Source: an uncultured Chlorobiaceae bacterium (GTDB taxonomy: Bacteria; Bacteroidota; Chlorobiia; Chlorobiales; Chlorobiaceae). From it: a stretch of DNA of 64,000 nt. Below the pieces are notes generated by a model, which searched no databases, was not told the origin of the DNA, and was given only the letters and a program-made list of their open reading frames with translations. The stretch is from NCBI GenBank assembly GCA_903869365.1, contig CAIPYV010000067.1:1-64000 (forward strand), written 5' to 3'. The position numbers and the translations under genes were made by a program. How positions within the stretch are numbered: position 1 is the stretch's first letter; the number at the start of each line of letters is the position of its first letter. Shown here piece after piece: positions 55,391-64,000 of the stretch.

Positions 55391-58237
55391 TTAACGTTCA
55401 AGTGAAGGTTTGAGATAGCGACCGGTCAGCGAGTGATCCATGGCCGCAATCTCTTCGGGAGTGCCTTCGGCAACAATAGATCCCCCTTTATCGCCTGCAC
55501 CAGGGCCAAGATCGATAATCCAGTCAGCCTGGGTGATAATATCCGGATTGTGTTCAATAATGACCAGAGTATTTTTCTGTTCAAGAAGTTTTTCAAAACA
55601 TCTGATCAGCTTGTTGATGTCTTCGAAATGAAGACCCGTTGTCGGCTCATCAAAAATAAAAAGAGTATGCTCCACGTCAGCCCGGGCAATAAAGCTTGCA
55701 AGCTTCAGGCGCTGAGCCTCCCCGCCAGAAAGGGTACTTGACGATTGACCAAGCCTGATATAACCAAGCCCTACCTCATCGAGCACCATAAGTTTTCTTT
55801 CAATCCCCTTCTCGTTCCTGAAAAATACAATTGCTTCCTCGACGGTCATATCAAGCACCTCGGCAATTGAAAGGCCCTGATACTTCACCTCCAGAGTATC
55901 GGACTTGTAGCGCAGACCTCTGCAATCCTCACAAACAGCTTCGATATCCGCAAGAAACTGCATCTCAATATGCACACTCCCCTCTCCGGCACAGGTTTCA
56001 CAACGACCGCCGGGAATGTTGAAAGAGAAATATCCAGCCTTCAAGCCTCTCACTTTTGCATCCTTAGTCTGCGAAAAAAGAGTACGGATATCATCAAATA
56101 TCTTGAGATAGGTTACTGGGTTACTCCTGCTTGATTTGCCAATGGGAGACTGATCGACATGCTCAACTCGATCAACAAACCTTGTTCCAAAAATCGAGCG
56201 ATGGGTTCCAACCTTCTCCTTCAACCCAACCTTAACCTTCATAATCCCCTTGTTGAGAATGTCGTTGACCAAGGTGGACTTGCCTGAACCGCTCACACCG
56301 GTCACACAGGTCATGACGCCAACAGGAAAACGCACATCGATATTTTTCAGATTGTTCTGCATGGCACCGATAATCTCAATGCAGGTGGTGAAATCCGGTG
56401 TTCTGCGAAGCTTCGGCACTGCGATCCGTTTCGTACCATTGAGGTACTGCGCGGTAAGCGAGGTGCCATGCTCCTTCATTTCGACGATGGAACCATGAAA
56501 AACCACTTCGCCACCAAGCCGACCGGCATAAGGGCCAAGGTCAATGACTTCATCGGCGGCTTCGATAATTTCACGGTCATGCTCAACCACAACGACCGTA
56601 TTACCAAGATCACGCAGCCTGCGGAGCAGCGTGATCAAACGCGCTGAATCACTCTGGTGCAGACCAATACTCGGTTCATCAAGAATATAGATGGCTCCGA
56701 CAAGAGGAGAACCAAGAGAGGTTGAGAGATTGATGCGCTGAAACTCACCACCGCTCAAGGTATGAGTCAGACGGTCAAGAGTGAGATAGTTCAATCCAAC
56801 ATCGAGCAGATAACCGAGGCGTTTTATAATTTCCTGCAAAATAACGTCAGCCACCTTGCGGTCAAAAGGCGAAATATCAAGATTCCGAAAAAAATGGTCA
56901 GCATCAGCAATATTCATGCGCGAAACCTCGCCGATATGTCGCCCAGAAACCCTCACAAGTCTGGCATCAGGATTAAGGCGGATCCCGTCGCAATCAGGAC
57001 AGAGAGCATAACCTCGGTAACGGCTTAAAAACACCCTGTAGTGCATCTTGAAGCCAGCATCCTTCTCTATTTCAGCAAAAAAAGGCCGAATCCCCTTGTA
57101 GCGTTCATCCGACAGCCCTTTCCAGATAATCTCCTTATGCTCATAGGAAATTTTTTCATAGGGAACATCAAGGGGGATACCCAGAGTTGGGGCAACAGCA
57201 AGAAGCTGCCTGAGATTCCATCGGTACTTTTCAGAGTTCCAGCATGCAATTGCACCTTCTGCCAGCGTCAGTGACTTGTCGGGTACAACGGCATCCTCAT
57301 CAATTCCGGCAATCCGTCCAAACCCCTGACAGGTTGTGCATGCACCTATCGGCGAGTTAAACGCAAAAAGCTGTGGTGAAAGCTCCTGATATTCAATACC
57401 ATTCAATTCAAGACGGTCGCTGAACAGGTAGGTTTTTCCTCCGACAACCTTCAGGGCCGCATACCCTCCGGATTCATTGAAACAGCTTTCCGCGGCCTGT
57501 GACACACGGCTGAAAACCTTTTCATCATTCTTCGCCACAAAACGATCAACAAGAACAAGCAAAGAAGCGCGTTCGGATGCCGGCATCTCCAGCACCCTTT
57601 TGCAGATCAGCTCATTGTTCAGATCAAGCACCTCATCCCCTGCAACCACTCGGAAAAAACCTTTTTTCAAAAGATTTGCTATTTCATCCTGAGCCGAACA
57701 ACTATGGTGACCAGCATCCTGATGAGCAGGAAAAAGAAATCCTACGTAGAACTTTGTACCCTCTTCAAAAAAACCGGCTTGCAAGCTCACATCATCAGGA
57801 GTATGCTTCAGAACAAGCTCGTCAGTATCGCGAGAATAAATTTTGCCGATCCGGGCATAAAGCAGTCGGAGATAGTCATAAATTTCTGACACGGTACCAA
57901 CTGTGGAACGAGGGTTTTTCGGTATGGGTTTCTGCTCGATAGCAATTGCAGGGGCGATTCCTTCAACACTTTCGATATCAGGCCGAGGCATTCGCTCAAG
58001 AAACTGCCGCACATACGCTGAAAGCGACTCCACATAGCGGCGGTGCCCTTCAGCATAGAGAGTGTCAAACGCAAGACTTGATTTACCCGATCCACTGACG
58101 CCAGTCAGCACGACAAAGCGGTTACGGGGAATACAAACCGAAATATTTGCAAGATTATGAGTATTGATGCCTTTGAGGACAATATCCGGCAGACTCGTTT
58201 CAGCAACTGCTGAATTGCTGAGTCTAAGAGTGGTCAT
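55391..58237 (-). CDS. uvrA: excinuclease ABC subunit A
   Basis: UvrA is the damage-recognition ATPase of nucleotide excision repair. The 948-residue protein has two ABC domains: Walker A1 LTGVSGSGKSSLAFDTLYAEG, its signature LSGGEFQRINLSTSLGSPLVG and LDEPSIGLHQSD; Walker A2 [20 protein letters not shown], signature LSGGEAQRLKLA and IFDEPTTGLHFEDI. Zinc-binding cysteine pairs are visible (CTTCQGFG; CPDCDGIRLN; CETCAGEG and CEDCRG). It starts with MTTLRLSNSAVAETSLPDIVLKGINTHNLANIS. It is complete and typical in length. Confidence 0.96.
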   Translation of the reverse strand: MTTLRLSNSAVAETSLPDIVLKGINTHNLANISVCIPRNRFVVLTGVSGSGKSSLAFDTLYAEGHRRYVESLSAYVRQFLERMPRPDIESVEGIAPAIAIEQKPIPKNPRSTVGTVSEIYDYLRLLYARIGKIYSRDTDELVLKHTPDDVSLQAGFFEEGTKFYVGFLFPAHQDAGHHSCSAQDEIANLLKKGFFRVVAGDEVLDLNNELICKRVLEMPASERASLLVLVDRFVAKNDEKVFSRVSQAAESCFNESGGYAALKVVGGKTYLFSDRLELNGIEYQELSPQLFAFNSPIGACTTCQGFGRIAGIDEDAVVPDKSLTLAEGAIACWNSEKYRWNLRQLLAVAPTLGIPLDVPYEKISYEHKEIIWKGLSDERYKGIRPFFAEIEKDAGFKMHYRVFLSRYRGYALCPDCDGIRLNPDARLVRVSGRHIGEVSRMNIADADHFFRNLDISPFDRKVADVILQEIIKRLGYLLDVGLNYLTLDRLTHTLSGGEFQRINLSTSLGSPLVGAIYILDEPSIGLHQSDSARLITLLRRLRDLGNTVVVVEHDREIIEAADEVIDLGPYAGRLGGEVVFHGSIVEMKEHGTSLTAQYLNGTKRIAVPKLRRTPDFTTCIEIIGAMQNNLKNIDVRFPVGVMTCVTGVSGSGKSTLVNDILNKGIMKVKVGLKEKVGTHRSIFGTRFVDRVEHVDQSPIGKSSRSNPVTYLKIFDDIRTLFSQTKDAKVRGLKAGYFSFNIPGGRCETCAGEGSVHIEMQFLADIEAVCEDCRGLRYKSDTLEVKYQGLSIAEVLDMTVEEAIVFFRNEKGIERKLMVLDEVGLGYIRLGQSSSTLSGGEAQRLKLASFIARADVEHTLFIFDEPTTGLHFEDINKLIRCFEKLLEQKNTLVIIEHNPDIITQADWIIDLGPGAGDKGGSIVAEGTPEEIAAMDHSLTGRYLKPSLER

Positions 58238-58282
58238 GATTCAAAATATTCTTGTGCATTAATTGATTGGGCATCTCGTTGC

Positions 58283-58696
58283 TCACTTGGCTATCTGCTG
58301 CAATAAAGAGTGAATAGTCGTCTGCGCCAGAAGATCCTGAATTTTTCCCTGAAGCTTGTTCATATAGACTCTGTGGCTGCATGAGGAAAATATTTCACAA
58401 CTGCATGGCTCAACGCCACAATGCACAATATGCGGCTTTCCCTCAATAGCTATCGCAATATCAGCAATAGTGATTTCAGCAGTCGTCCTGCCAAGTTTGT
58501 AACCACCCTTCACACCCTGAACAGAGGTGGCAAGACCGGCTCTTTTGAGACTCTGCATGGCCTTTGAAAGGAACTCCTGTGAAAACCCGATCTCATCGGC
58601 CATTTCCTTAACGGTAACCACCCTGTCCTGACCCTTGGTTGCCAGATAAGTAATAGCGTGAAGTCCATATTCAAATTTTCTGGAAACCTGAAGCAT
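58283..58696 (-). CDS. Rrf2/IscR-type Fe-S transcriptional regulator
   Basis: This is a 137-residue Rrf2-family regulator with an N-terminal winged helix (SRKFEYGLHAITYLATKGQDRVVTVKEMADEIGFSQEFLSKAMQSLKRAGLATSVQGVKGGYKLGR) and a dimerisation helix. Four cysteines, Cys93, Cys98, Cys100 and Cys106, lie in the loop where IscR binds a [2Fe-2S] cluster. It could report on iron-sulfur status, redox or NO. No isc or suf gene is adjacent. A candidate operator lies in its own promoter region at 58714-58736. Confidence 0.9.
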   Translation of the reverse strand: MLQVSRKFEYGLHAITYLATKGQDRVVTVKEMADEIGFSQEFLSKAMQSLKRAGLATSVQGVKGGYKLGRTTAEITIADIAIAIEGKPHIVHCGVEPCSCEIFSSCSHRVYMNKLQGKIQDLLAQTTIHSLLQQIAK

Positions 58697-58713
58697 AGAA
58701 TTTCATTCTGATA

Positions 58714-58736
58714 AATAGGATAAGTTTAACCCTATT
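58714..58736. promoter_or_regulatory. candidate Rrf2-type operator
   Basis: The inverted repeat AATAGG-N11-CCTATT lies 18 bases upstream of the Rrf2 gene start, in the space shared with the divergent hydrolase gene. Rrf2 regulators often bind such AT-rich palindromes and control themselves. The assignment rests on position and symmetry alone. Confidence 0.35.
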
Positions 58737-58827
58737 CTTCAAATTTACCAATATTTTTTACTATTGCCGTGTATGGGATATATTGTTTTACAAGTTTTAA
58801 TCGTCCAAAAATTTTACTTTTTTCCCC

Positions 58828-59700
58828 ATGAGTAACACGGCAAAAGATCAGTATTTTTTGTGGCAATTCTCACCTCAAGATGAGGCAAAAATACGATACC
58901 AGGAATTCGGTCAACCTAACTCGGAAAAAACTCCTATCCTTTTCATTCACGGTTACGGCGGTATGATTGAGCACTGGAACCTGAATATTCCAGAATTCGC
59001 TCATGAGCATAAAATTTATGCCATGGATTTGATTGGCTTCGGAAAATCACAAAAACCAAATGTCCGCTACAGTCTTGAATTGTTTGCCTCACAGATTGAA
59101 GCTTTTCTGCTGCTGAAAAAAATAGATAAGATCATTATTGTCGGCCATTCGATGGGCGCAGCAAGCGGCATCTTTTTTGCACACCATAAACCAGAAAAAG
59201 TAAAAGCCCTCATCCTTGCAAATCCTTCCGGGCTTTTTGGAGACACCATGGAGGGTATGACCAGTGTTTTTTTCGGGCTTGTAGGTTCTCCTTTGATTGG
59301 CGAGGTGCTTTTTTCAGCTTTTGCAAATCCCATGGGAGTGAGCCAGAGCCTTATGCCAACCTACTATAATCAGAGCAAAGTTGATGAAAAGCTCATCAAT
59401 CAATTCACCCTTCCGCTTCAGGACAAAGGAGCCCAATGGCCTATCCTTTCTCCTTCCAGAAGACCGCTTGATTTCAGGCTCGATCACCTTCCAAAACCGT
59501 GCAATTACAAAGGGCCAGCCTATCTTGTCTGGGGTGCGGAAGACACAGCTCTTCCTCCTCACAAGATCATACCTGAATTTCAGCAGTTACTGCCACAGGC
59601 AGGAGCATATATCATCCCGAAAGCTGCACACTGTATCCACCACGATGCCCATGAAGAGTTTAACAACCGACTGAAAATAATTCTCGATTTGATTCAGTAA
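58828..59700 (+). CDS. alpha/beta hydrolase
   Basis: The 290-residue protein has an alpha/beta hydrolase fold with [42 protein letters not shown] (oxyanion HG and second strand), nucleophile elbow [12 protein letters not shown] (catalytic Ser), and the acid/His pair in [13 protein letters not shown] and [12 protein letters not shown]. It acts in the cytoplasm on an unknown ester or related bond; the sequence order is of the haloperoxidase/BioH/MenH type without family-specific features. Its substrate is unassigned. It converges with the lptD-like gene. Confidence 0.85.
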   Translation: MSNTAKDQYFLWQFSPQDEAKIRYQEFGQPNSEKTPILFIHGYGGMIEHWNLNIPEFAHEHKIYAMDLIGFGKSQKPNVRYSLELFASQIEAFLLLKKIDKIIIVGHSMGAASGIFFAHHKPEKVKALILANPSGLFGDTMEGMTSVFFGLVGSPLIGEVLFSAFANPMGVSQSLMPTYYNQSKVDEKLINQFTLPLQDKGAQWPILSPSRRPLDFRLDHLPKPCNYKGPAYLVWGAEDTALPPHKIIPEFQQLLPQAGAYIIPKAAHCIHHDAHEEFNNRLKIILDLIQ

Positions 59701-59715
59701 GCTGCTTGAACAGAG

Positions 59716-62286
59716 TTAATACGTTGTTCCCTTCACAGTTCTGACGCTGACATCGCTCCATGGGGCTTTAAGGCCTATCTGGACAGCATAGCTTCGGAAC
59801 TGCCCGAAAGGAATCCACTGAAAACTCATCTGCCAGCAATGAAGATCCCGATTGAGCTGCAGCATTGGAAAAACAACCTTATTGTTCTGAAGATCATACC
59901 CTGTATTCAACACCATCTGCCACTCTTTTGATAACGACTCCTTGGCTGATGCGTTGATCAGAGTGGTCGTCACTGGCTGCAGTGGATTGCTTTTGTCTGA
60001 TTGCAGAAAGAGGGAGAACTGGAACTGCCAGGGCTGGCGGTAATCAATGGTTCTGAAATACTCCGTATTGAAGCGCTCAAGGAACATTGATTGTGCGTTA
60101 TTGGGAATATAAGGTGGAACGGGAGGTGATAGCAGAGGCTCGGACGAAGAAGAGGCTTCACTGCTGCCCTGAATACTCAGACTCATGTTGAGGAATCCCT
60201 TGATAAAGCGAAACACGCCTGTTCCAACCTCACTGTTGAGACGGTTGATCCTCTCACCGGTCAGTGAATCATAACTGTAAAGATCATACATGGTACCTGC
60301 ACTGAAAAGAAGGCTGGGCGACAGGACATTGCTCGCAGCGGTCAGGGTCAGTGGTGCAAAATGAATGGCTTCGGCATTAAAATTATACGATGTCGAAGCG
60401 TTTACAGAGAAAAGCTGCAGCGTCTGTTCTCCCCTTACTCGGCCTTGAACAAGATTTTTCAGAGCAATACCAACCGTACTCTGCCCTGCAGGCTCACCGG
60501 CATAAGGGGTATTATTGAAACGGACAAAGAGCTGAGAATCGGTCCAGTCATAGACATTCCCATAGGAGTTATAAACGGTGCCTGAAAACGGCGGATTCCA
60601 GAGATAGCTGATGGCTGGAATAAAGGTATGGCGCAACGCGTTGAGGCCGAAAAGAGAATCAAGAAATCCTGTTTCAAGAGTACCGTAGAGCCGTGTTGTT
60701 GCATCGACAGCAAAAACTGTTGTTGAAACATCCTTATTCGTAACATCCGAAGAGAGCGAATGGATAAAGGTCAGGCTGGGATTGACATTGAAATGATGAA
60801 ACAGGGTTGATTGCATCCGGAACGGAATAACCACGCTTGTACCACTACGGGTATAGGTATAGAGTCCTGATACAGGATCTGAGGCCTGCAGGATGACCCC
60901 TTGTGTAAAGAGTACCTTGTATCCATCGGAAAATTCACGGTAGTACCCCAACTCAACATTGGCCTGTGCTGCATATCCGGATGAAGTAACCGCACTCTGC
61001 GAAGTAGAAGAGCCGCTGAAGGAAGCACCGGTGGAGAGTGAAACATCCGATCTCCAGTCATCAGTTGCGAATGCGGAACGAAAAGGATAGAGGCGATTCT
61101 GATAGAACGATGCGTCAAAAGTCTGCGTTGCGTCAAGAGTACTCAAATCTTCAGAACGATTGTAGGTCAGTGCCGCTATGCCGTTCTCATCGTTGAAAGT
61201 TTTTGCCAGAGCAGCACGGGCATTGGACTGCTGGTTCAACATGGTAATCGAATTCAGTGAATTCAGATCGTAGCCCTGCGGCGGACCCTGCAGCTGAACG
61301 TTGACATCAAGCCGGGTTGAAGAATCAAAAACCTGGTTGTGCATGAATTTTGCATTCCAGTCACTGTAGAGTGGATACTCCTTGTACTCCCCCGATATCT
61401 CCCCTGAAAACATATTGCTCTTTTTATAGCGAAACCTTTCACCGAGGCGCCAGCTTCCATTGACCGATATGTCCCCATCAGACCTGAAATCTAAAAAATC
61501 GTTTATGGCCCAGAAATAGCCGAGATTCGACAATGAGTAACCCGTATCACTGTTGTTGCCGATACGAGGCATCAAAAAACCTGACGATCGACTCTCCTTT
61601 AAGGGAAAAACCATATAAGGCAGCGCCAGAATGGGGATGGCAGGGAGACGCCCTGAAAAAATCTCCGGCCTGATATACATGATCAACGGTTTTGCAATGA
61701 TCCGTTGGTCAGGAATAATGGTCATCTGAGAGGAAGAAAACCAGTAATGAGGAGAAAGATCATCGCAGGTCGTAAACGTACCATCCTGGATGTTCATCTC
61801 ACCATTTTCCATCCTTGTTACATGCTCTCCACTGAATATGACCTGATTGGAAGAGGATAACACATTGGTCGTCTCTCCCCGTTTTGTTTTAAAATTATAG
61901 CTCATGGTTTCCGCATTGAAACTCCCCTGCCGATCAGTGAAAACAGCAGGTTCTGCAACCTTTTTCGACGAGTCGGCAATGCCGTAGGCATGAAACAGCG
62001 AGGTTTCAAGATCAATAACTATCTTCGGGGCTTTTACATTGGTCTCTTCATTATCAATACGGGCTTTCCCCCACAACTCCATGTTCCGCCTGTCGAGATT
62101 ATAGATAACCGAATCCTTTGCCGTATAGAATACGGTGCTTTTGAGGCTGCCTGTCCCGGAAAGCGAATCGAGCGGTACGGTTTTGTTACTGGCAGCATGA
62201 CCCACCCCCACAAAAATGAGAGAGAGTGCTACAATAAAGAGACAGAAAATGGACGCTATCAAGGTTTGTCGCATAGTAAACGTCAA
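59716..62286 (-). CDS. lptD: LPS-assembly protein LptD-like outer membrane beta-barrel
   Basis: LptD inserts lipopolysaccharide into the outer leaflet of the outer membrane. The 856-residue protein has a signal peptide (IASIFCLFIVALSLIFVGVGHAA) and an OstA-like periplasmic domain (about residues 45-200, with DSVIYNLDRRNMELWGKARIDNEETNVKAPKIVIDLE and FTTCDDLSPHYWFSSSQMTIIPDQR). A long beta-barrel domain follows, rich in Ser, aromatic and amphipathic strands (FPLKESRSSGFLMPRIGNNSDTGYSLSN to QFRSYAVQIGLKAPW). Cysteine pairs are few. It is longer than usual for proteobacterial LptD, and homologues are common in Chlorobi. Its partner LptE is not seen. Confidence 0.85.
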   Translation of the reverse strand: MTFTMRQTLIASIFCLFIVALSLIFVGVGHAASNKTVPLDSLSGTGSLKSTVFYTAKDSVIYNLDRRNMELWGKARIDNEETNVKAPKIVIDLETSLFHAYGIADSSKKVAEPAVFTDRQGSFNAETMSYNFKTKRGETTNVLSSSNQVIFSGEHVTRMENGEMNIQDGTFTTCDDLSPHYWFSSSQMTIIPDQRIIAKPLIMYIRPEIFSGRLPAIPILALPYMVFPLKESRSSGFLMPRIGNNSDTGYSLSNLGYFWAINDFLDFRSDGDISVNGSWRLGERFRYKKSNMFSGEISGEYKEYPLYSDWNAKFMHNQVFDSSTRLDVNVQLQGPPQGYDLNSLNSITMLNQQSNARAALAKTFNDENGIAALTYNRSEDLSTLDATQTFDASFYQNRLYPFRSAFATDDWRSDVSLSTGASFSGSSTSQSAVTSSGYAAQANVELGYYREFSDGYKVLFTQGVILQASDPVSGLYTYTRSGTSVVIPFRMQSTLFHHFNVNPSLTFIHSLSSDVTNKDVSTTVFAVDATTRLYGTLETGFLDSLFGLNALRHTFIPAISYLWNPPFSGTVYNSYGNVYDWTDSQLFVRFNNTPYAGEPAGQSTVGIALKNLVQGRVRGEQTLQLFSVNASTSYNFNAEAIHFAPLTLTAASNVLSPSLLFSAGTMYDLYSYDSLTGERINRLNSEVGTGVFRFIKGFLNMSLSIQGSSEASSSSEPLLSPPVPPYIPNNAQSMFLERFNTEYFRTIDYRQPWQFQFSLFLQSDKSNPLQPVTTTLINASAKESLSKEWQMVLNTGYDLQNNKVVFPMLQLNRDLHCWQMSFQWIPFGQFRSYAVQIGLKAPWSDVSVRTVKGTTY

Positions 62287-62408
62287 GGCAGTAATACTCC
62301 GCTAAAGTATTGTGATGGTCAGTATCAAAAGAGATTTTGAGAATTTACAACGAAAAGGAAGAACATACTCAATGAGTTTGCAGAGAGCAAAATATAGAAT
62401 CCTACTCT
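62287..62408. other. intergenic stretch upstream of lptD
   Basis: This AT-rich stretch holds the probable lptD promoter (minus strand) and merges into the restriction-modification remnant. No gene, RNA or strong hairpin is seen. The stretch at 62609-62803 after the remnant is similar, apart from a run of G residues near 62615. Confidence 0.3.
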
Positions 62409-62608
62409 AACAAAACGCAGTATTTCGATGAGGTTCCTCAGGTGACACAGGAGTTCTATATTGGAGGATACCAGCCGGCACAAAAGTGGCTGAAAGACCG
62501 TAACAGGTTCTCAGCTTTGAAGATGTGCGGCACTACCAGAGAATCATTGTGGCTTTATGTGAGAGTGACCGGATTATGAAGGTGATTGATGCTGTGGATT
62601 TTGAATAG
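62409..62608 (+). pseudogene. C-terminal remnant of a type ISP-like restriction-modification protein
   Basis: The frame reads NKTQYFDEVPQVTQEFYIGG YQPAQKWLKDR, then after a one-base shift LSFEDVRHYQRIIVALCESD RIMKVIDAVDFE and a stop. The FxIGGYQPAQKWLKDRKGRxLSxxDxxHYQxIIVAL block is the conserved C-terminus of type ISP/LlaBIII-type restriction-modification enzymes. Only the last 65 residues remain of a protein that is normally over 1,000 residues long. The methylase and nuclease parts are absent, so it is a clear relic of a defence gene. Confidence 0.7.
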
Positions 62609-62803
62609 GAGTGGTGGGGGGAAAAATTGATCTGGATGATTTTTGAGAGCAGGCGTAATGGTTTTTCAATTGTGTAACATTTTATACTGAATATTATTTG
62701 TAACCTTAATCATGAGTTGGTGATTACGCCAGAGTCGCTCATACGTGATATCTGTGAATATTTTTTGTTACAGGATTTTCTACCCTAAACTCTGTTACAT
62801 ATT

Positions 62804-63025
62804 ATGCCTGATACAGCGCAATGGCCAAAGACGATTGATGATGCGGTTGAGCGTATTCTTGCCTCCATGAGTGAAGAGGAGAAAAGTGATCTCAGAGACA
62901 CACACAAAAGTGAATTGATCAATTGGCATAATGCTTTTGAAAGCCTTTTTTTTCTTAATGACCCTGATGAGGCGTCAGGGTTCATCATAGAAGAGGCATG
63001 GAAACGGCTGAATAGCACCAATTGA
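62804..63025 (+). CDS. DUF6794-like small protein, probably shortened
   Basis: The 73-residue product begins MPDTAQWPKTIDDAVERILASMSEEEKSDLRDTHKSELINWH and ends DPDEASGFIIEEAWKRLNSTN. Start and end match the small DUF6794 family (WPKTIDEAVxxLLxxLSEExKxxIR...LIxxHFGLGxxIRNxFGLW...DDASxxIIxxxWxRL). The central segment GLGMxIRNxFGLW is replaced by NAFESLFFLN, suggesting an in-frame deletion. The family has no known function. It is adjacent to remnants, so it may be a pseudogene. Confidence 0.55.
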   Translation: MPDTAQWPKTIDDAVERILASMSEEEKSDLRDTHKSELINWHNAFESLFFLNDPDEASGFIIEEAWKRLNSTN

Positions 63026-63041
63026 CCTTGACCCTTTTCCC

Positions 63042-63095
63042 TGTCATCCCGACCGTTCCCCTCTATCATCCCGAAGAATTGAGGGATCTCTTTTT
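63042..63095. repeat. TCATCCCGA...GAGGGATCT-type repeat
   Basis: Two related words, TGTCATCCCGACC at 63042 and ATCATCCCGAAGAATTGAGGGATCTC at 63067-63092, resemble a dispersed short repeat (TCATCCCGA...GAGGGATCTC) common in intergenic regions of many bacterial genomes. It extends over the extreme 5' part of the ORF track entry 63022-63429, which is one reason not to start that gene at 63022. Confidence 0.4.
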
Positions 63096-63144
63096 AACAA
63101 CACTCCATCGTCCTTTCAATTCACCACAAAGAATCGAGCAGATT

Positions 63145-63429
63145 ATGGCAAAGCAACAGATTGATGCAGCATTCAGCAACATCCTCCATGTTCTGAAAAC
63201 CATATTTCCGCTTACTATTGGCATGTTTATTGGCGTCCTTGGTGGAGTGAGTTTAAGTTATATAGACGACAAAGCAAAAGTATCAAATCACCCAAAACCA
63301 TTTTTACAATCAAGACCATCCGTCCGTCACCCCGACACCTCCAGCAGTAATAATCCTCTCATTTATCCGCCAGTAATTCAGGAAAAAAGCTCTTCATCGG
63401 TAATGAACAGGAAAAAGTTACATAATTGA
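63145..63429 (+). CDS. small single-pass membrane protein
   Basis: The 94-residue protein, starting MAKQQIDAAFSNILHVLKT, has one membrane helix (IFPLTIGMFIGVLGGVSLSY) followed by a Ser/Pro/Lys-rich tail of about 50 residues. It is not recognised. The ORF track begins at a TTG at 63022 that overlaps the preceding gene's stop and crosses a dispersed repeat; the ATG at 63145 is preferred, although no strong ribosome binding site is visible. The tail resembles a flexible linker. It has no clear partner. Confidence 0.45.
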   Translation: MAKQQIDAAFSNILHVLKTIFPLTIGMFIGVLGGVSLSYIDDKAKVSNHPKPFLQSRPSVRHPDTSSSNNPLIYPPVIQEKSSSSVMNRKKLHN

Positions 63430-63736
63430 ATTTTCTACGCTCATCATATTTGTAATGACAAGTATGAACGATAGAATTGTATTGAATATTTACAATTCCG
63501 CAACACTTCTGTAACAATTTCTTAATAAAGCACTTTGTATCTTCACTGAGTATTTTTCTAATACAAAGAGTTATTCATTTGTTGTATTTCTACGACATTA
63601 AAAATTCACATTATCTTCACAAAAAAAGAGGTTACGTTATCGGTATTATAAACGGACAGTAAATGTATTGCAGAATAATACATCTAATAAAGACATAGTA
63701 ATTAGTAAATATAATTAAACTTTAAGGAGGTGATTA
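63430..63736 (+). promoter_or_regulatory. long AT-rich leader of the TonB-dependent receptor gene
   Basis: This 307-base stretch has no gene and is very AT-rich. It contains an 8-bp inverted repeat, CTTTGTAT (63533-63540) and ATACAAAG (63561-63568), which could be an operator or a weak hairpin. It ends in a near-perfect AAGGAGGTG ribosome binding site just before the GTG start. No known riboswitch motif (for example a cobalamin box) was recognised. Confidence 0.4.
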
Positions 63737-64000
63737 GTGCAGCGGGCAAAAGTAAATCGTTTTAAACAAAAGTGTACCCAGGCTAAACCATTTGTTTTGG
63801 CAGCAGTCTCATTAAGTCTTATCACTCCCTTGAATTTGCATGCTGAAACAGCAACTGATTTGGGGACTGTTGGCACTCAAGGAGGAAATGGCACTGTTTC
63901 TGCTGTTGCTCCTGCTCAAGCCTCTCTTCAAGCTACTCAGCCACAGGCAGTTATTGATCGGACTTTTTTTGAAGATGCAAAGTCGCCTGTTGCTGATTTT
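63737..64000 (+). CDS. TonB-dependent receptor, N-terminal part (cut by window end)
   Basis: The first 88 codons, from a GTG behind AAGGAGGTG. A basic N-terminus and signal peptide (FVLAAVSLSLITPLNLHA) lead to ETATDLGTVGTQGGNGTVSA, an Ala/Gln/Ser-rich stretch, and QPQAVIDRTFFEDAKSPVAD, where the plug domain of TonB-dependent receptors normally begins. Such receptors import siderophores, cobalamin or other ligands across the outer membrane. The substrate cannot be told from this portion. The rest of the gene lies beyond the window. Confidence 0.75.
   Translation, partial: MQRAKVNRFKQKCTQAKPFVLAAVSLSLITPLNLHAETATDLGTVGTQGGNGTVSAVAPAQASLQATQPQAVIDRTFFEDAKSPVADF

Noticed and set aside
55051-55401. 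Minus-strand ORF of 116 residues overlapping the small hypothetical gene
   Set aside because: It runs into the uvrA 3' end and has a less natural composition than the plus-strand frame.
63022-63144. Upstream TTG start for the small membrane protein
   Set aside because: The extension crosses a dispersed repeat and overlaps the previous stop; the ATG at 63145 fits better.
1-64000. CRISPR array or cas genes
   Set aside because: No regularly spaced direct repeats or Cas-like proteins are present in the window.

Overview
The window looks like a chromosome segment of a green sulfur bacterium (Chlorobiaceae, Chlorobium/Pelodictyon type). This is inferred from gene content and family knowledge: AcnB (reductive TCA cycle), B12-dependent class II ribonucleotide reductase, pyruvoyl-dependent arginine decarboxylase, BshA (bacillithiol-type thiol), CIRCE-controlled groESL and a divergent second Cpn10. 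No photosynthesis gene is visible here, so genus-level placement is not possible from the window alone.

The left end (1-13.3 kb) is an accessory locus. It opens with the 3' end of a group II intron (domains V and VI) inserted at the start of a MNT-type nucleotidyltransferase gene that is itself decayed. A ParD-like/RelE toxin-antitoxin pair follows, then a complete Wadjet anti-plasmid operon, jetA-jetB-jetC-jetD, with overlapping genes. Around it lies a gene graveyard: a PIN-domain tail, a YgiT-type zinc-finger gene with a TGA in place of a cysteine, an internally deleted pheS fragment, a pepD piece joined to a second nucleotidyltransferase remnant, and another, intact, RelE/Phd pair. The only core gene in this stretch is nrdJ.

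From 13.3 to 17.6 kb a tight minus-strand operon encodes a Cpn10-like protein, NadA, a secreted protein of the zinc phospholipase C/P1 nuclease superfamily, a membrane-anchored pentapeptide-repeat protein and a FabH-like thiolase-fold enzyme. The last three are unexplained and form the best candidate here for an undescribed system. The rest to about 62 kb is mainly housekeeping: mreC-mreD-PBP2 and mreB (cell shape), nadB and nadE (with nadA, much of NAD synthesis), smpB, tyrS, murA, an EnvC-like factor, four tRNAs, acnB, queA, hisD, bshA, trpA, queC, groESL, uvrA and lptD. Less standard items are a six-domain hybrid histidine kinase, a CDF transporter with three C-terminal domains, and an SDR gene flanked by two paralogous SRPBCC genes.

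The right end (62.3-64 kb) again holds remnants: the C-terminus of a type ISP-like restriction-modification protein, a shortened DUF6794-like gene and a short dispersed repeat. It ends in the first 88 codons of a probable TonB-dependent receptor with a strong ribosome binding site and a long AT-rich leader.
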